Both the position numbers and the translations under genes were made by a program. Below are positions 8,098 to 20,017 of a stretch of 64,000 nt of DNA, piece after piece; positions within the stretch are counted from its first letter, which is position 1, and every line of letters begins with the position of its first letter. The notes beneath the pieces are model-generated. The model made no database searches. It saw nothing but the letters and a program-made list of their open reading frames with translations, and was not told the origin of the DNA. Origin of the DNA: Variovorax sp. SG517 (GTDB taxonomy: Bacteria > Pseudomonadota > Gammaproteobacteria > Burkholderiales > Burkholderiaceae_C). The stretch covers positions 1-64,000 of the forward strand of contig NZ_JABMJG010000005.1 in the NCBI RefSeq assembly GCF_013376045.1, read 5' to 3'.

Positions 8098-9300
8098 ATG
8101 CGCAAATGGATCGGGGCGATGTTCATCGCCGTCATCACGGTATTGGCGGGCTGCGGCGGTGGTGGCAATGGAGGCGGCGGGATCGGCCTCGGCCCGGGTT
8201 GGGGCGGCGGTGGTGGCGGCGGATCGGGCGGCGGCACCGGCCCGCAGAAGATCATCATCGACAGCGACTACAACACCATGAGCGACGACGGCCAGCTCGG
8301 CGTGATGGCCGCGCAGCTGCAGGCCGAGGGCAAGGTGCGGGTGATGGGCATCAGCGTGGTCTCGGGCAACCAGTGGCTGAAGCAGGGCGTGGCCGATGCG
8401 CTGATGTCGGTGGAGCGCCTGGGCGTGGGCGACCGCATCGGCATCTACTCGGGCGCGAACTACGCGCTGAACCACACTTACGCCGACGTCCAGGCCGAGA
8501 TGGCCGCCGGTGCTGGCGGCGACGGCTACCTCGGCGCCTGGGGCGGCCCCGAGCCCAAGACCGACGCCGACCTCAAGCCCTCGCCCGACGGCTTCGCGAA
8601 ACACACCGTGGTGCAGCGCAAGACGGCGGTCGATTTCATCGTCGACACCGTGAAGGCCAACCCCGGCGAGATCACCATCCTGGCCATCGGCCCGCTCACC
8701 AACATCGCGCTCGCGGTGAAGCAGAACCCCGAGATCGTGCCGCTCATCAAGAAGATCATCTACATGGGCGGCGCCATCGACGTGCCCGGCAACACCACCA
8801 AGGCCGCCGAGTTCAACTGGTGGTTCGACCCCGACGCGGCGCAGTTCGTGGTGCGGCTGCCGATCCCGCAGGTGGTGGTGCCGCTGGACGTGACCGACAC
8901 CGTGTTCCTCACCAAGCCCATCTACGACCGCATCGCGCACCCGGCCAAGCCCACGGCCGTGACCGACGTGTTCCAGAAGCTCAACGGCTACGGCTTCGAC
9001 GGCAAGAACGGCTTCGAGACCAACCCCAACTACACGCAGAACATCTGGGACACGCTCACGCTGGCCTACCTGATCGATCCCAGCTACGCCACGCAGACGG
9101 TGGAGCGCTACGTCGACGTGATCGCCAAGCCGGGCGCCGCCGACAACGGCCGCTCGATCGGCTATTCGTCGCAGCCCGCCGGGTCGACGCTGCAGAAGAT
9201 GACGGTGGTGAAGAAGTTCGACAACGCGCGCTTCTTCGAGCTCTACGTCGACCTGCTGACGCGGCCGGTGCCGGTCGTGCTGCCCTTGACGGCGAACTGA
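8098..9300 (+). CDS. Nucleoside hydrolase, exported lipoprotein form
   Basis: A 400-residue member of the inosine/uridine-preferring nucleoside hydrolase family, which splits the N-glycosidic bond of nucleosides to ribose and base. The calcium- and ribose-binding N-terminal motif appears as IIIDSDYNTMSDDGQLG, a slightly expanded version of the usual DTDxxxDD. AIGPLTNIALA and the IYMGGA strand are also typical. Unlike most of the family, it carries a lipoprotein signal (ITVLAGC, cysteine at residue 19) and a glycine-rich linker of about 25 residues, so it should act outside the inner membrane, salvaging extracellular nucleosides. The start has GGAG upstream. The palindromic operator upstream suggests induction by a nucleoside or sugar. 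Base specificity cannot be read from the sequence. Confidence 0.88.
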   Translation: MRKWIGAMFIAVITVLAGCGGGGNGGGGIGLGPGWGGGGGGGSGGGTGPQKIIIDSDYNTMSDDGQLGVMAAQLQAEGKVRVMGISVVSGNQWLKQGVADALMSVERLGVGDRIGIYSGANYALNHTYADVQAEMAAGAGGDGYLGAWGGPEPKTDADLKPSPDGFAKHTVVQRKTAVDFIVDTVKANPGEITILAIGPLTNIALAVKQNPEIVPLIKKIIYMGGAIDVPGNTTKAAEFNWWFDPDAAQFVVRLPIPQVVVPLDVTDTVFLTKPIYDRIAHPAKPTAVTDVFQKLNGYGFDGKNGFETNPNYTQNIWDTLTLAYLIDPSYATQTVERYVDVIAKPGAADNGRSIGYSSQPAGSTLQKMTVVKKFDNARFFELYVDLLTRPVPVVLPLTAN

Positions 9301-9327
9301 GCGTCGACGGGTGGCGGCCGCGCGGCC

Positions 9328-11220
<1,893 letters not shown>

Positions 11221-11363
11221 GGGCAGCGGGCGGGGGGAAGTCGGAAAGACGGAGGAGAAGGGAGGAGGAGGGAGGAAGAGAGCGGCCGTCGATTGTCCCC
11301 CAGCGCTGCAGATATGACTGTGGCACGAGCTTTGCAATGGTTGCCGCCGTCCTGTGTCCTTTC

Positions 11364-11375
11364 CTGTCTAGACAG
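11364..11375. promoter_or_regulatory. HutC-like operator copy 1
   Basis: CTGTCTAGACAG is a perfect 12-bp palindrome whose core TGTCTAGACA differs at one position from the core of the hutH-proximal site (TGTATAGACA, 14955-14964). It lies about 160 bp upstream of the first hut transporter gene. Confidence 0.5.
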
Positions 11376-11381
11376 CAAATG

Positions 11382-11406
11382 GGTGCATTTTCGAAGGAAG
11401 TGCACC
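11382..11406. promoter_or_regulatory. Inverted repeat in the recQ-hut intergenic region
   Basis: GGTGCA at 11382-11387 pairs with TGCACC at 11401-11406 around 13 bases. The repeat lies between the two HutC-like sites in the 315-bp gap 11221-11535 that separates recQ from the divergent hut locus. It may be a second regulator site. Apart from these three sites, the gap shows only a G- and A-rich stretch next to recQ. Confidence 0.3.
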
Positions 11407-11427
11407 AAAAATGACCTTTCGGGTTAT

Positions 11428-11441
11428 CCTGTATATACAAG
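11428..11441. promoter_or_regulatory. HutC-like operator copy 2
   Basis: CCTGTATATACAAG, read on the other strand as CTTGTATATACAGG, matches 13 of 14 positions of the site in front of hutH. Its core TGTATATACA is a perfect palindrome. The AT-rich core could also overlap a -10 element. It sits about 95 bp upstream of the transporter operon start codon. Confidence 0.65.
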
Positions 11442-11535
11442 TTGGGGCGCCTGGCAACAATGCGAGGCGTGCGTGACCCGGCCTTCGGGCGCCGCCGCCG
11501 AGCCTTTCCCCAAAGAACAGACCCCAGGAGTACCC

Positions 11536-12507
11536 ATGGTCAAGACGGTAGTTGTGAAGTTCGCCTCGCTGGTTGCAGCGGGCGCATGTGCGGCGGGCAT
11601 GGCCGGAACGGCCGCCGCCCAGGATCTGACGAAGATCTCGCTCGGCATGTCCGGCTGGACCGGCTTCGCGCCACTCTCGCTGGCGGACAAGGCCGGCATC
11701 TTCAAGAAGAACGGCCTGGACGTCGAACTCAAGATGATCCCGCAGAAGGACCGCCACCTCGCGCTGGCCTCCGGCGCCATCCAGTGCGCGGCCACCACCG
11801 TCGAGACGCACGTGGCCTGGAACGCCAACGGCGTGCCGATCGTGCAGATCTTCCAGATGGACAAGTCCTACGGCGCCGACGGCCTCGCGGTGCGCGGCGA
11901 CGTCAGCAAGTTCTCCGACCTCAAGGGCAAGACCATCGGCGTCGACGCGCCCGGCACCGCGCCCTACTTCGGCCTGGCCTGGATGCTCAGCAAGAACGGC
12001 ATGACGCTGAAGGACGTGAAGACCACCACGCTGTCGCCGCAGGCCTCGGCCCAGGCCTTCGTGGCCGGCCAGAACGACGCCGCCATGACCTACGAGCCGT
12101 ACCTCTCGACGGTGCGCGCCAACCCCGCCGCCGGCAAGATCCTGGCCACCACGCTCGACTACCCGATGGTGATGGACACCGTCGGCTGCGCGCCCACCTG
12201 GCTCAAGGCCAACGCCAAGGCCGCCGCCGCGCTCACCAAGTCGTACTTCGACGCGCTCGACATGATCAAGGCCGAGCCCGAGAAGTCCAACGAGCTCATG
12301 GGCTCGGCCGTGAAGCAGAGCGGCGAGCAGTTCGCCAAGTCGTCGGCCTTCCTGCGCTGGCAGGACAAGGCGGCCAACCAGAAGTTCTTTGCGGGCGAAC
12401 TCACCAGCTTCATGAAGGAGGCCACGCCCATCCTTCTGGAAGCCGGCGTGATCCGCAAGGCGCCCGAGGACTTCTCGGCCACCTTCGATGCAAGCTTCGT
12501 CAAGTAA
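11536..12507 (+). CDS. ABC transporter substrate-binding protein of the hut locus (NMT1/SsuA-like)
   Basis: Periplasmic binding protein, 323 residues, with a cleavable signal ending MAGTAAAQD near residue 28. The fold is the NMT1/THI5/SsuA type: the GMSGWTGFAPLSLADKAGIF opening and DLKGKTIGVDAPGTAPYFGL hinge are characteristic. It starts the operon binding protein, permease, ATPase, hutC, immediately downstream of HutC-like operators, so histidine, urocanate or a related imidazole is the likely ligand (inference from context). ATG 11536 has a CAGGAG ribosome site. The family otherwise imports taurine, sulfonates or pyrimidine precursors, which remains an alternative. Confidence 0.85.
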   Translation: MVKTVVVKFASLVAAGACAAGMAGTAAAQDLTKISLGMSGWTGFAPLSLADKAGIFKKNGLDVELKMIPQKDRHLALASGAIQCAATTVETHVAWNANGVPIVQIFQMDKSYGADGLAVRGDVSKFSDLKGKTIGVDAPGTAPYFGLAWMLSKNGMTLKDVKTTTLSPQASAQAFVAGQNDAAMTYEPYLSTVRANPAAGKILATTLDYPMVMDTVGCAPTWLKANAKAAAALTKSYFDALDMIKAEPEKSNELMGSAVKQSGEQFAKSSAFLRWQDKAANQKFFAGELTSFMKEATPILLEAGVIRKAPEDFSATFDASFVK

Positions 12508-12511
12508 GACC

Positions 12512-13378
12512 ATGTCGCAGATGCCTTCCGCAGCAGCAGCGGTCGCGGCGCCTGCGCCGCAGCAGGCCGCCGCCAGGGCCGCGGCGCCGGCCCGCCGCCG
12601 CGCGCTCGCGCCGCTCGAACCCATCGGCACGCGCGCCCGCGTGCTGCTGGGGCTCGCTTTCTTCGTCGTCTTCGTGCTCGTGTGGGCCATCGCCACGCTC
12701 GGCGGCTTCGTGCCGCCGACCTTCCTCGCGAGCCCGCCGACCATGGTCAAGGAAGGCTGGCTGCTCTTCACCGAGTACGGCTTCATCGGCGACATCGGCA
12801 TGACCGTGTGGCGCGTGTTCGGCGGCTTCCTGCTGGCGGCCGTGTTCGCGGTGCCGCTGGGCATCGCCATGGGCACCTGGAAGGCCGTGGAAGCCTTCTT
12901 CGAGCCCTTCGTCTCGTTCTGCCGCTACCTGCCGGCCTCGGCCTTCATCCCGCTGCTCATCCTGTGGGCGGGCCTGGGCGAAATGCAGAAGCTGCTGGTG
13001 ATCTTCATCGGCTCCTTCTTCCAGATCGTGCTGATGGTGGCCGTCACCGTGGGCGGCGCGCGGCGCGACCTCGTGGAGGCCGCCTACACGCTGGGCGCCA
13101 ACAGCCGCGGCATCGTGGCGCGCGTGCTCATCCCGGGCGCGGCGCCGGGCATCGCCGAGACGCTGCGCCTCGTGCTCGGCTGGGCATGGACCTACGTGAT
13201 CGTGGCGGAGCTCATCGGCTCATCCTCGGGCATCGGCCACATGATCACCGACAGCCAGGCGCTGCTGAACACCGGCCAGATCATCTTCGGGATCATCGTG
13301 ATCGGCGTCATCGGCCTTTTGTCCGACTTCGCCTTCAAGGCAATCAACCGCCGTCTCTTCGCGTGGGCAGCACTGTGA
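12512..13378 (+). CDS. ABC transporter permease of the hut locus
   Basis: Inner-membrane permease of the SsuC/TauC (BPD_transp_1) type, 288 residues. An alanine- and proline-rich cytoplasmic N-terminus (~45 residues) precedes about six hydrophobic segments. The ATPase-contacting EAA loop is readable as EAAYTLGANSRGIVARVLIPGAAPGI. It starts 4 bases after the binding protein stop and its stop codon shares one base with the next start (TGATG), so the three transport genes are translationally coupled. It should form the channel for the imidazole substrate bound by the upstream protein. Confidence 0.88.
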   Translation: MSQMPSAAAAVAAPAPQQAAARAAAPARRRALAPLEPIGTRARVLLGLAFFVVFVLVWAIATLGGFVPPTFLASPPTMVKEGWLLFTEYGFIGDIGMTVWRVFGGFLLAAVFAVPLGIAMGTWKAVEAFFEPFVSFCRYLPASAFIPLLILWAGLGEMQKLLVIFIGSFFQIVLMVAVTVGGARRDLVEAAYTLGANSRGIVARVLIPGAAPGIAETLRLVLGWAWTYVIVAELIGSSSGIGHMITDSQALLNTGQIIFGIIVIGVIGLLSDFAFKAINRRLFAWAAL

Positions 13379-14163
13379 TGTCGCAGAACCAACTTTCCAT
13401 CCAGGGCGTCTCGCGCGTCTTCACCGGCACCAAGGGCCAGCGCACGCAGGCGCTGCAGCCGATCGACTTCGAGGTGAAGGAGAACGACTTCGTCACCATC
13501 CTCGGCCCCTCCGGCTGCGGCAAGTCGACGCTGCTGCGCATCGTGGCGGGGCTCGACTTCCCGACCACCGGCCAGGTGCTGCTCGATGGCCAGCGCATCG
13601 AAGGCCCGGGCGCCGACCGTGGCGTGGTGTTCCAGAGCTACACGCTCTTTCCGTGGCTCACGGTGGCGCAGAACATCCGCTTCGGCCTGCGCGAGCGCGG
13701 CATGAGCGAGGCCGACCAGAAGGAGCGCAGCGAGTTCTTCATCGCCAAGGTCGGCCTGCGCGGCTTCGAGAACCACTTCCCGAAGCAGCTCTCCGGCGGC
13801 ATGCAGCAGCGCACCGCCATCGCGCGCGCGCTGGCCAACGACCCCAAGATGCTGCTGCTCGACGAGCCCTTCGGCGCGCTCGACAACCAGACCCGCGTGC
13901 TCATGCAGGAGCTGCTGCTGGGCATCTGGGAGTCGGCGCAGAAGACGGTGCTGTTCGTCACGCACGACATCGACGAGGCCATCTTCATGGCCAACCGCGT
14001 GGCGGTGTTCAGCGCGCGGCCAGGGCGCATCAAGACCGAGATCGCGGTCGACTTCCCGCATCCGCGCAGCTACACCATCAAGACCTCGCCGGAGTTCATG
14101 GAGATCAAGGCGCGCCTGACCGAAGAGATCCGCGCCGAATCGATGGCCGCGGCGGAGCATTGA
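13378..14163 (+). CDS. ABC transporter ATP-binding protein of the hut locus
   Basis: Cytoplasmic ATPase subunit, 261 residues, with Walker [11 protein letters not shown]-loop [12 protein letters not shown], signature [15 protein letters not shown], Walker [13 protein letters not shown] and the switch histidine in [12 protein letters not shown]. It is of the SsuB/TauB class, fitting the neighbouring permease. Its ATG overlaps the permease stop by one base; an in-frame GTG directly before is an alternative. The last codon abuts the hutC frame. It might also energise the second hut-region permease at 20018, which has no ATPase gene of its own, but the two systems belong to different ABC subfamilies, so this is unlikely. 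Confidence 0.92.
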   Translation: MSQNQLSIQGVSRVFTGTKGQRTQALQPIDFEVKENDFVTILGPSGCGKSTLLRIVAGLDFPTTGQVLLDGQRIEGPGADRGVVFQSYTLFPWLTVAQNIRFGLRERGMSEADQKERSEFFIAKVGLRGFENHFPKQLSGGMQQRTAIARALANDPKMLLLDEPFGALDNQTRVLMQELLLGIWESAQKTVLFVTHDIDEAIFMANRVAVFSARPGRIKTEIAVDFPHPRSYTIKTSPEFMEIKARLTEEIRAESMAAAEH

Positions 14164-14174
14164 CTGAAAGCCAG

Positions 14175-14912
14175 ATGAAACGCGACCTGCCGACCCTCGC
14201 GCTCTACGCGCAAGTCATGGATCACATCTCCCGCAAGATCCAGGACGGGACGTGGCCGCCCGGCCACCGCCTGCCGTCGGAGCACGAACTGGTCGCGCAG
14301 TTCGGCATGGCGCGCATGACGGTGAACCGCGCGCTGCGCGAGCTGGTGGAGCAGGGCCGCATCGTGCGCGTGGCGGGCGTCGGCAGCTTCGTGGCGGAGA
14401 ACAAGCCGCAGTCCACGCTGCTGCAGATCGCCAACATCGCCAGCGAGATCCGCCAGCGCGGGCACGACTACCGCTGCGAGATGATCGCGGTCGAGCGCCT
14501 CGCCGCCTCGACCGACGTGGCCGCATGGCTCGACAAGCGCGCCGGCGACTCGGTGTTCCACAGCGTGTGCCTGCACCTGGAGAACGGCACGCCGGTGCAG
14601 CTGGAGGAGCGCTTCGTCAATCCGCAGGTGGTGCCCGACTACCTCGAGCAGGACTTCACCGCGATGCCGCCCAGCGAGTACCTGGTGCGCAACGTGCCCT
14701 TCGACCAGATCGAGCACGTGGTCGACGCCGTGCTGCCCAACGCCGAGCAGGCCGAGCGCCTCGCGATGACGCCCACCGACCCGTGCCTGCTGCTCACGCG
14801 CCGCACCTGGTCGCGCAACGTTCCCGTGACGTGGGTGCGCTGCCTGCACCCCGGTTCGCGCTACAGCCTGGGAAGCCGCTTCAAAGCCGACGGCAACCCC
14901 AGCTTCGGTTGA
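14175..14912 (+). CDS. hutC: Histidine utilisation repressor
   Basis: GntR-family regulator, 245 residues. The N-terminal winged helix reads [20 protein letters not shown] and [20 protein letters not shown]. The C-terminal UTRA ligand domain includes [11 protein letters not shown] and the closing [15 protein letters not shown] typical of HutC, where urocanate acts as inducer. It closes the importer operon and directly precedes hutH, the usual arrangement for a local repressor. Matching operator-like sites lie upstream of the importer operon and hutH. ATG 14175 is used; an in-frame TTG at 14160, overlapping the ATPase stop, would add five residues. Confidence 0.93.
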   Translation: MKRDLPTLALYAQVMDHISRKIQDGTWPPGHRLPSEHELVAQFGMARMTVNRALRELVEQGRIVRVAGVGSFVAENKPQSTLLQIANIASEIRQRGHDYRCEMIAVERLAASTDVAAWLDKRAGDSVFHSVCLHLENGTPVQLEERFVNPQVVPDYLEQDFTAMPPSEYLVRNVPFDQIEHVVDAVLPNAEQAERLAMTPTDPCLLLTRRTWSRNVPVTWVRCLHPGSRYSLGSRFKADGNPSFG

Positions 14913-14952
14913 TTTTTTCGTCCTCAGAGACCTCAGCTTTCACTCGCAACTA

Positions 14953-14966
14953 CTTGTATAGACAGG
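14953..14966 (+). promoter_or_regulatory. HutC-like operator overlapping the hutH ribosome site
   Basis: CTTGTATAGACAGG lies 5 bases before the hutH ATG, matching the reverse complement of copy 2 at 13 of 14 positions and copy 1 in its core. The terminal CAGG is also the only Shine-Dalgarno-like sequence for hutH. A bound repressor would sit over the promoter and start region. Confidence 0.65.
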
Positions 14967-14971
14967 TTCAC

Positions 14972-16531
14972 ATGACAAGCAAACACACCGCCCATCCAGA
15001 TGCCAACTTGATCCTCACGCCCGGCAAGGTCGATCTCGCCACGCTGCGTCGCATCCAGGCCGGCGGCGTGCAGCTTTCGCTCGACGCGTCCGTGCGCGAA
15101 GGCATGCAGCGCGCCGAGGCCGCCGTGCGCCACATCGTCGAGAACGACCAGGTCGTCTACGGCATCAACACCGGCTTCGGCAAGCTCGCGAGCACACGCA
15201 TCGGCAACGACCACCTGGCCGAGCTGCAGCGCAACCTGGTGCTCTCGCACAGCGTGGGCACCGGCGAGCCGCTGGCCGCGCCTGTCGTGCGCATGATCCT
15301 CGCGACCAAGGCGGTGAGCCTGGCGCGCGGCCATTCGGGCGTGCGTCCGGCCCTGGCCGATGCGCTGCTGGCGTTGTTCAACGCGGGCGTGATGCCGCGC
15401 ATTCCGGCCAAGGGCTCGGTCGGCGCCTCGGGTGACCTCGCGCCGCTCGCGCATCTGGCCTGCGTGCTGATCGGCGAAGGCGAGGCGACGCTGCCCGACG
15501 GCCGCGTGGTGAGCGGCGCCGAGGCGATGAAGCACATCGGCCTCGAACCCTTCGTGCTCGGCCCCAAGGAAGGCCTCGCGCTGCTCAACGGCACGCAGGT
15601 GTCGACCGCGCTCGCGCTGGCGGGTCTCTTCGGTGCGGAAGACGTGTTCGCCTCGGCGCTGATGTCGGGCGCGCTGTCGCTCGAAGCCATCCAGGGCTCC
15701 ATCAAGCCCTTCGACGCGCGCATCCACGCCGCGCGCGGCCAGCCGGGCCAGATCGCGGTGGCGGGCGCGGTGCGCACGCTGCTCGAAGGCAGCGAGATCG
15801 TTCCCTCGCACGCCGACTGCGGCCGCGTGCAGGACCCGTATTCCGTGCGCTGCATCCCGCAGGTGATGGGCGCCTGCCTCGACAACCTCGCGCACGCCGC
15901 GCGCGTGCTGGTGATCGAGGCCAATGCCGCATCGGACAACCCGCTGGTCTTCACCGACACGGGCGAGGTCATCTCGGGCGGCAACTTCCACGCCGAGCCC
16001 GTCGCCTTCGCGGCCGACATCGTGGCGCTGGCCGTGAGCGAAGTGGGTGCGATCTCCGAGCGCCGCCTCGCGTTGCTGCTCGACAGCGGCCTCTCGGGCC
16101 TGCCGCCCTTCCTCGTGCGCGACGGCGGCCTCAACTCGGGCTTCATGATCGCGCAGGTCACGGCCGCGGCGCTCGCCTCGGAGAACAAGTCGCTCGCGCA
16201 CCCCGCCAGCGTCGACAGCCTGCCCACCTCCGCGAACCAGGAAGACCACGTGTCGATGGCCACCTTCGCGGGCCGGCGCCTGGCCGACATGGTCAACAAC
16301 ACGGCCGTGGTCGTCGGCATCGAAGCGATGGCCGCCGCGCAGGGCATCGAGCTCAAGCGCAAGCTCAAGAGCTCGCCGCTGGTCGAAGCCGAATTCGCCG
16401 CCATCCGCCAGAAGGTCGCCTTCCTGGAGACCGACCGCTACCTCGCCCCCGACATTGAAGCCATGCGCCAGTGGGCGCTGAAGGCCGAGCTGCCGGCCGC
16501 GCTGCTCGACATCCTGCCCAGCCACTCGTAA
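14972..16531 (+). CDS. hutH: Histidine ammonia-lyase
   Basis: Converts L-histidine to trans-urocanate and ammonia, the first step of histidine catabolism, in the cytosol. The 519 residues match the family. The Ala-Ser-Gly triad that cyclises to the MIO electrophile is in [14 protein letters not shown] (residues 152-154). The catalytic tyrosine loop [14 protein letters not shown] is at residues 61-74, and the C-terminal [11 protein letters not shown] segment is intact. The start follows the HutC-like operator directly. hutU follows after 27 bases. Nothing unusual in the protein. Confidence 0.97.
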   Translation: MTSKHTAHPDANLILTPGKVDLATLRRIQAGGVQLSLDASVREGMQRAEAAVRHIVENDQVVYGINTGFGKLASTRIGNDHLAELQRNLVLSHSVGTGEPLAAPVVRMILATKAVSLARGHSGVRPALADALLALFNAGVMPRIPAKGSVGASGDLAPLAHLACVLIGEGEATLPDGRVVSGAEAMKHIGLEPFVLGPKEGLALLNGTQVSTALALAGLFGAEDVFASALMSGALSLEAIQGSIKPFDARIHAARGQPGQIAVAGAVRTLLEGSEIVPSHADCGRVQDPYSVRCIPQVMGACLDNLAHAARVLVIEANAASDNPLVFTDTGEVISGGNFHAEPVAFAADIVALAVSEVGAISERRLALLLDSGLSGLPPFLVRDGGLNSGFMIAQVTAAALASENKSLAHPASVDSLPTSANQEDHVSMATFAGRRLADMVNNTAVVVGIEAMAAAQGIELKRKLKSSPLVEAEFAAIRQKVAFLETDRYLAPDIEAMRQWALKAELPAALLDILPSHS

Positions 16532-16558
16532 AACACACCCCGATTAGGAGAACCCGCC

Positions 16559-18286
<1,728 letters not shown>

Positions 18287-18365
18287 GAAGTGAGGAAGTG
18301 ACGACGGGTGGCGCCACGAAAAACGGCGCAGCCTTAAGCCGAAGGTAGAAAGAAAAAGCAGGCCC

Positions 18366-18384
18366 ATTCCCACTCGCTGGGAAT
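18366..18384. promoter_or_regulatory. Inverted repeat upstream of the IclR regulator
   Basis: ATTCCCA-CTCGC-TGGGAAT is a perfect 7-5-7 inverted repeat about 67 bp before the iclR-type start. A further half-like GTGGGAA follows at 18397-18403. This matches the size and spacing of IclR-family operators, suggesting autoregulation and possibly control of the downstream importer. Confidence 0.5.
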
Positions 18385-18450
18385 ACGGGCTTGGAAGTGG
18401 GAACGGCGGGCAAGATACTGCACGCCGGTTCCATCCATCCGACCGATCGC

Positions 18451-19182
18451 ATGACGACCCCGACCGACGCCCCCGCCAACGACCGCGCGCTCTTCGTGCT
18501 GTCGGTGCTGGCGCAGAGCAAGGCGGCGATGACGGCGGCCGAGCTGGTGCGGGCCACCGGCCTGTCGCAGAGCACGCTGTACCGGCAGATCGCCACGCTG
18601 CGCCGCTGGGGCTTCGTGATGGAGTCCGACGGCCGCTACTCGCCGGGCCCAGTCAGCGTGCAACTGGCCACCGGCTTCGACGGCAACTCCGACCTCGTGA
18701 TGGCGGCGCGCGCCGACATGCGCCTGCTGGCGCAGCAAAGCCACGAGAGCGTGGCGCTGGTCACGGCGGTGAACGAGCGCGTCGTGTGCCTGGAGATGAT
18801 CGACAGCGAACAGTCGCTGCGCTGCTCCTTCGACCGCGGCCGCAGCGTGCCCGCGCGCGACGGCGCCAGCGCCAAGTGCCTGCTGGCCCACATGCCGCTC
18901 GACCAGCGCGACGCCCTGCTCGACGGCCTCGGCGAGAGCCCCGAACGCCGCGCCGAGCGCGCGGCCGAACTCGACGCCATCCGCGAGGCCGGCCATGCCG
19001 TGACCCACGGCGAGGTCGACGCCGGCGTGTGGGGCGCGAGCGCGCCGGTGCTCTCTTCGGGCCGGCGCCTGCGCGGCGCGATCACGCTGATGGCGCCGCT
19101 CACGCGCGTCGAGGGCATGGAAGCTGCATTGCTGCACATGACCGTCGTCACGGCGGCGCGCATCTCGCGGGCGCTGCAGTAG
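18451..19182 (+). CDS. IclR-family transcriptional regulator of the hut region
   Basis: A 243-residue regulator with an N-terminal winged helix (VLSVLAQSKAAMTAAELVRA, then LSQSTLYRQIATLRRWGFV) and a C-terminal IclR effector domain (RADMRLLAQQSHESVALVTAV to GRRLRGAITLMAPLTR). It separates hutHU from the second importer and the hutDIFG genes and is transcribed with them. ATG 18451 gives the normal IclR length; an in-frame TTG at 18391 lies inside the operator-like repeat and is unlikely. Presumed ligand is a histidine-pathway compound (inference from position only). Confidence 0.85.
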   Translation: MTTPTDAPANDRALFVLSVLAQSKAAMTAAELVRATGLSQSTLYRQIATLRRWGFVMESDGRYSPGPVSVQLATGFDGNSDLVMAARADMRLLAQQSHESVALVTAVNERVVCLEMIDSEQSLRCSFDRGRSVPARDGASAKCLLAHMPLDQRDALLDGLGESPERRAERAAELDAIREAGHAVTHGEVDAGVWGASAPVLSSGRRLRGAITLMAPLTRVEGMEAALLHMTVVTAARISRALQ

Positions 19183-19194
19183 CGGCGCCGCTCG

Positions 19195-19239
19195 TTTTCT
19201 TTCTCCTTCCTCTTCCTTCCTTCTTTCCTCCTCCTCCTC
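19195..19239 (+). other. Polypyrimidine tract upstream of the binding-protein gene
   Basis: About 45 consecutive bases are C or T only (runs such as TTTTCTTTCTCCTTCC), ending 18 bases before the start codon at 19258. The transcript would be unstructured here, with no purines. The function is unknown: it may keep the ribosome site of the binding-protein mRNA open or act as a binding site for an RNA-binding protein, or it may be simple-sequence drift. Confidence 0.7.
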
Positions 19240-19257
19240 ACCACGAAAGCTCCTGCC

Positions 19258-20010
19258 ATGAACACCCGCCGCTCCATCGTCGCCGCCACTCTTTCCGGCC
19301 TTGCCATCCTCGGTTTCGCGGGCGCCGCGCACGCGCAGGGCGAGCCGCTGCGCGTGGCCACCGACGCGACCTTCCCGCCGATGGAGTTCGTGGAGAACGG
19401 CAAGCGCACCGGCTTCGACGTGGAGCTGGTCGAGGCCATCGGCAAGACGCTGGGCCGCAAGATCGAGTGGATCGACATCGACTTCAAGGGCCTGGTGCCG
19501 GGCCTGATCTCGAAGCGCTTCGACATGGCCGTCTCGGGCATCTACATCACCGACGAGCGCAAGAAGGTGGTCGACTTCACCGTGCCCTACTACGCAGGCG
19601 GCCTCGTCGTGATGGTGAAGGACGGCAACACCGCGATCAAGACGCCGGCCGACATCAACGGCAAGAAGGTCAGCGTGCAGGTGGGCACCAAGTCGGTGAG
19701 CTACACGAAGGAGAAATTCCCGCAGGTTCAGCTGATGGAAGTCGAGAAGAACCAGGAGATGTTCAACCTCGTCGACATCGGCCGCGCCGACGCCGCCGTG
19801 ACCGGCAAACCCGCCGCCTACCAGTACGTGCGCACGCGCGGCGGCCTGAAGGTGCTGCCCGAGCAGATCACCACCGAGGAATACGGCATGGCCATCCGCA
19901 AGGACACGCCAGAGCTGACCAAGGCGGTGAACGGCGCCATCGAGAAGCTCAAGGCAGACGGCACCTACGACCAGATCGTCAAGAAGTGGTTCAGCACGGC
20001 TGCCAAGTAA
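19258..20010 (+). CDS. Amino-acid ABC transporter substrate-binding protein (family 3)
   Basis: A 250-residue periplasmic binding protein of the lysine/arginine/ornithine/histidine (SBP_bac_3) family. The signal peptide ends GAAHAQGE near residue 26. The ligand-binding domain opens RVATDATFPPMEFVENGKRTG and contains MAVSGIYITDERKKVVDFT, in which the serine and arginine are the usual contacts for an amino-acid ligand. Within the hut locus histidine is the most likely ligand. The permease follows 7 bases later, but no ATPase gene is adjacent. Upstream lies a pyrimidine-only tract. Confidence 0.9.
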   Translation: MNTRRSIVAATLSGLAILGFAGAAHAQGEPLRVATDATFPPMEFVENGKRTGFDVELVEAIGKTLGRKIEWIDIDFKGLVPGLISKRFDMAVSGIYITDERKKVVDFTVPYYAGGLVVMVKDGNTAIKTPADINGKKVSVQVGTKSVSYTKEKFPQVQLMEVEKNQEMFNLVDIGRADAAVTGKPAAYQYVRTRGGLKVLPEQITTEEYGMAIRKDTPELTKAVNGAIEKLKADGTYDQIVKKWFSTAAK

Positions 20011-20017
20011 GCCCGCC

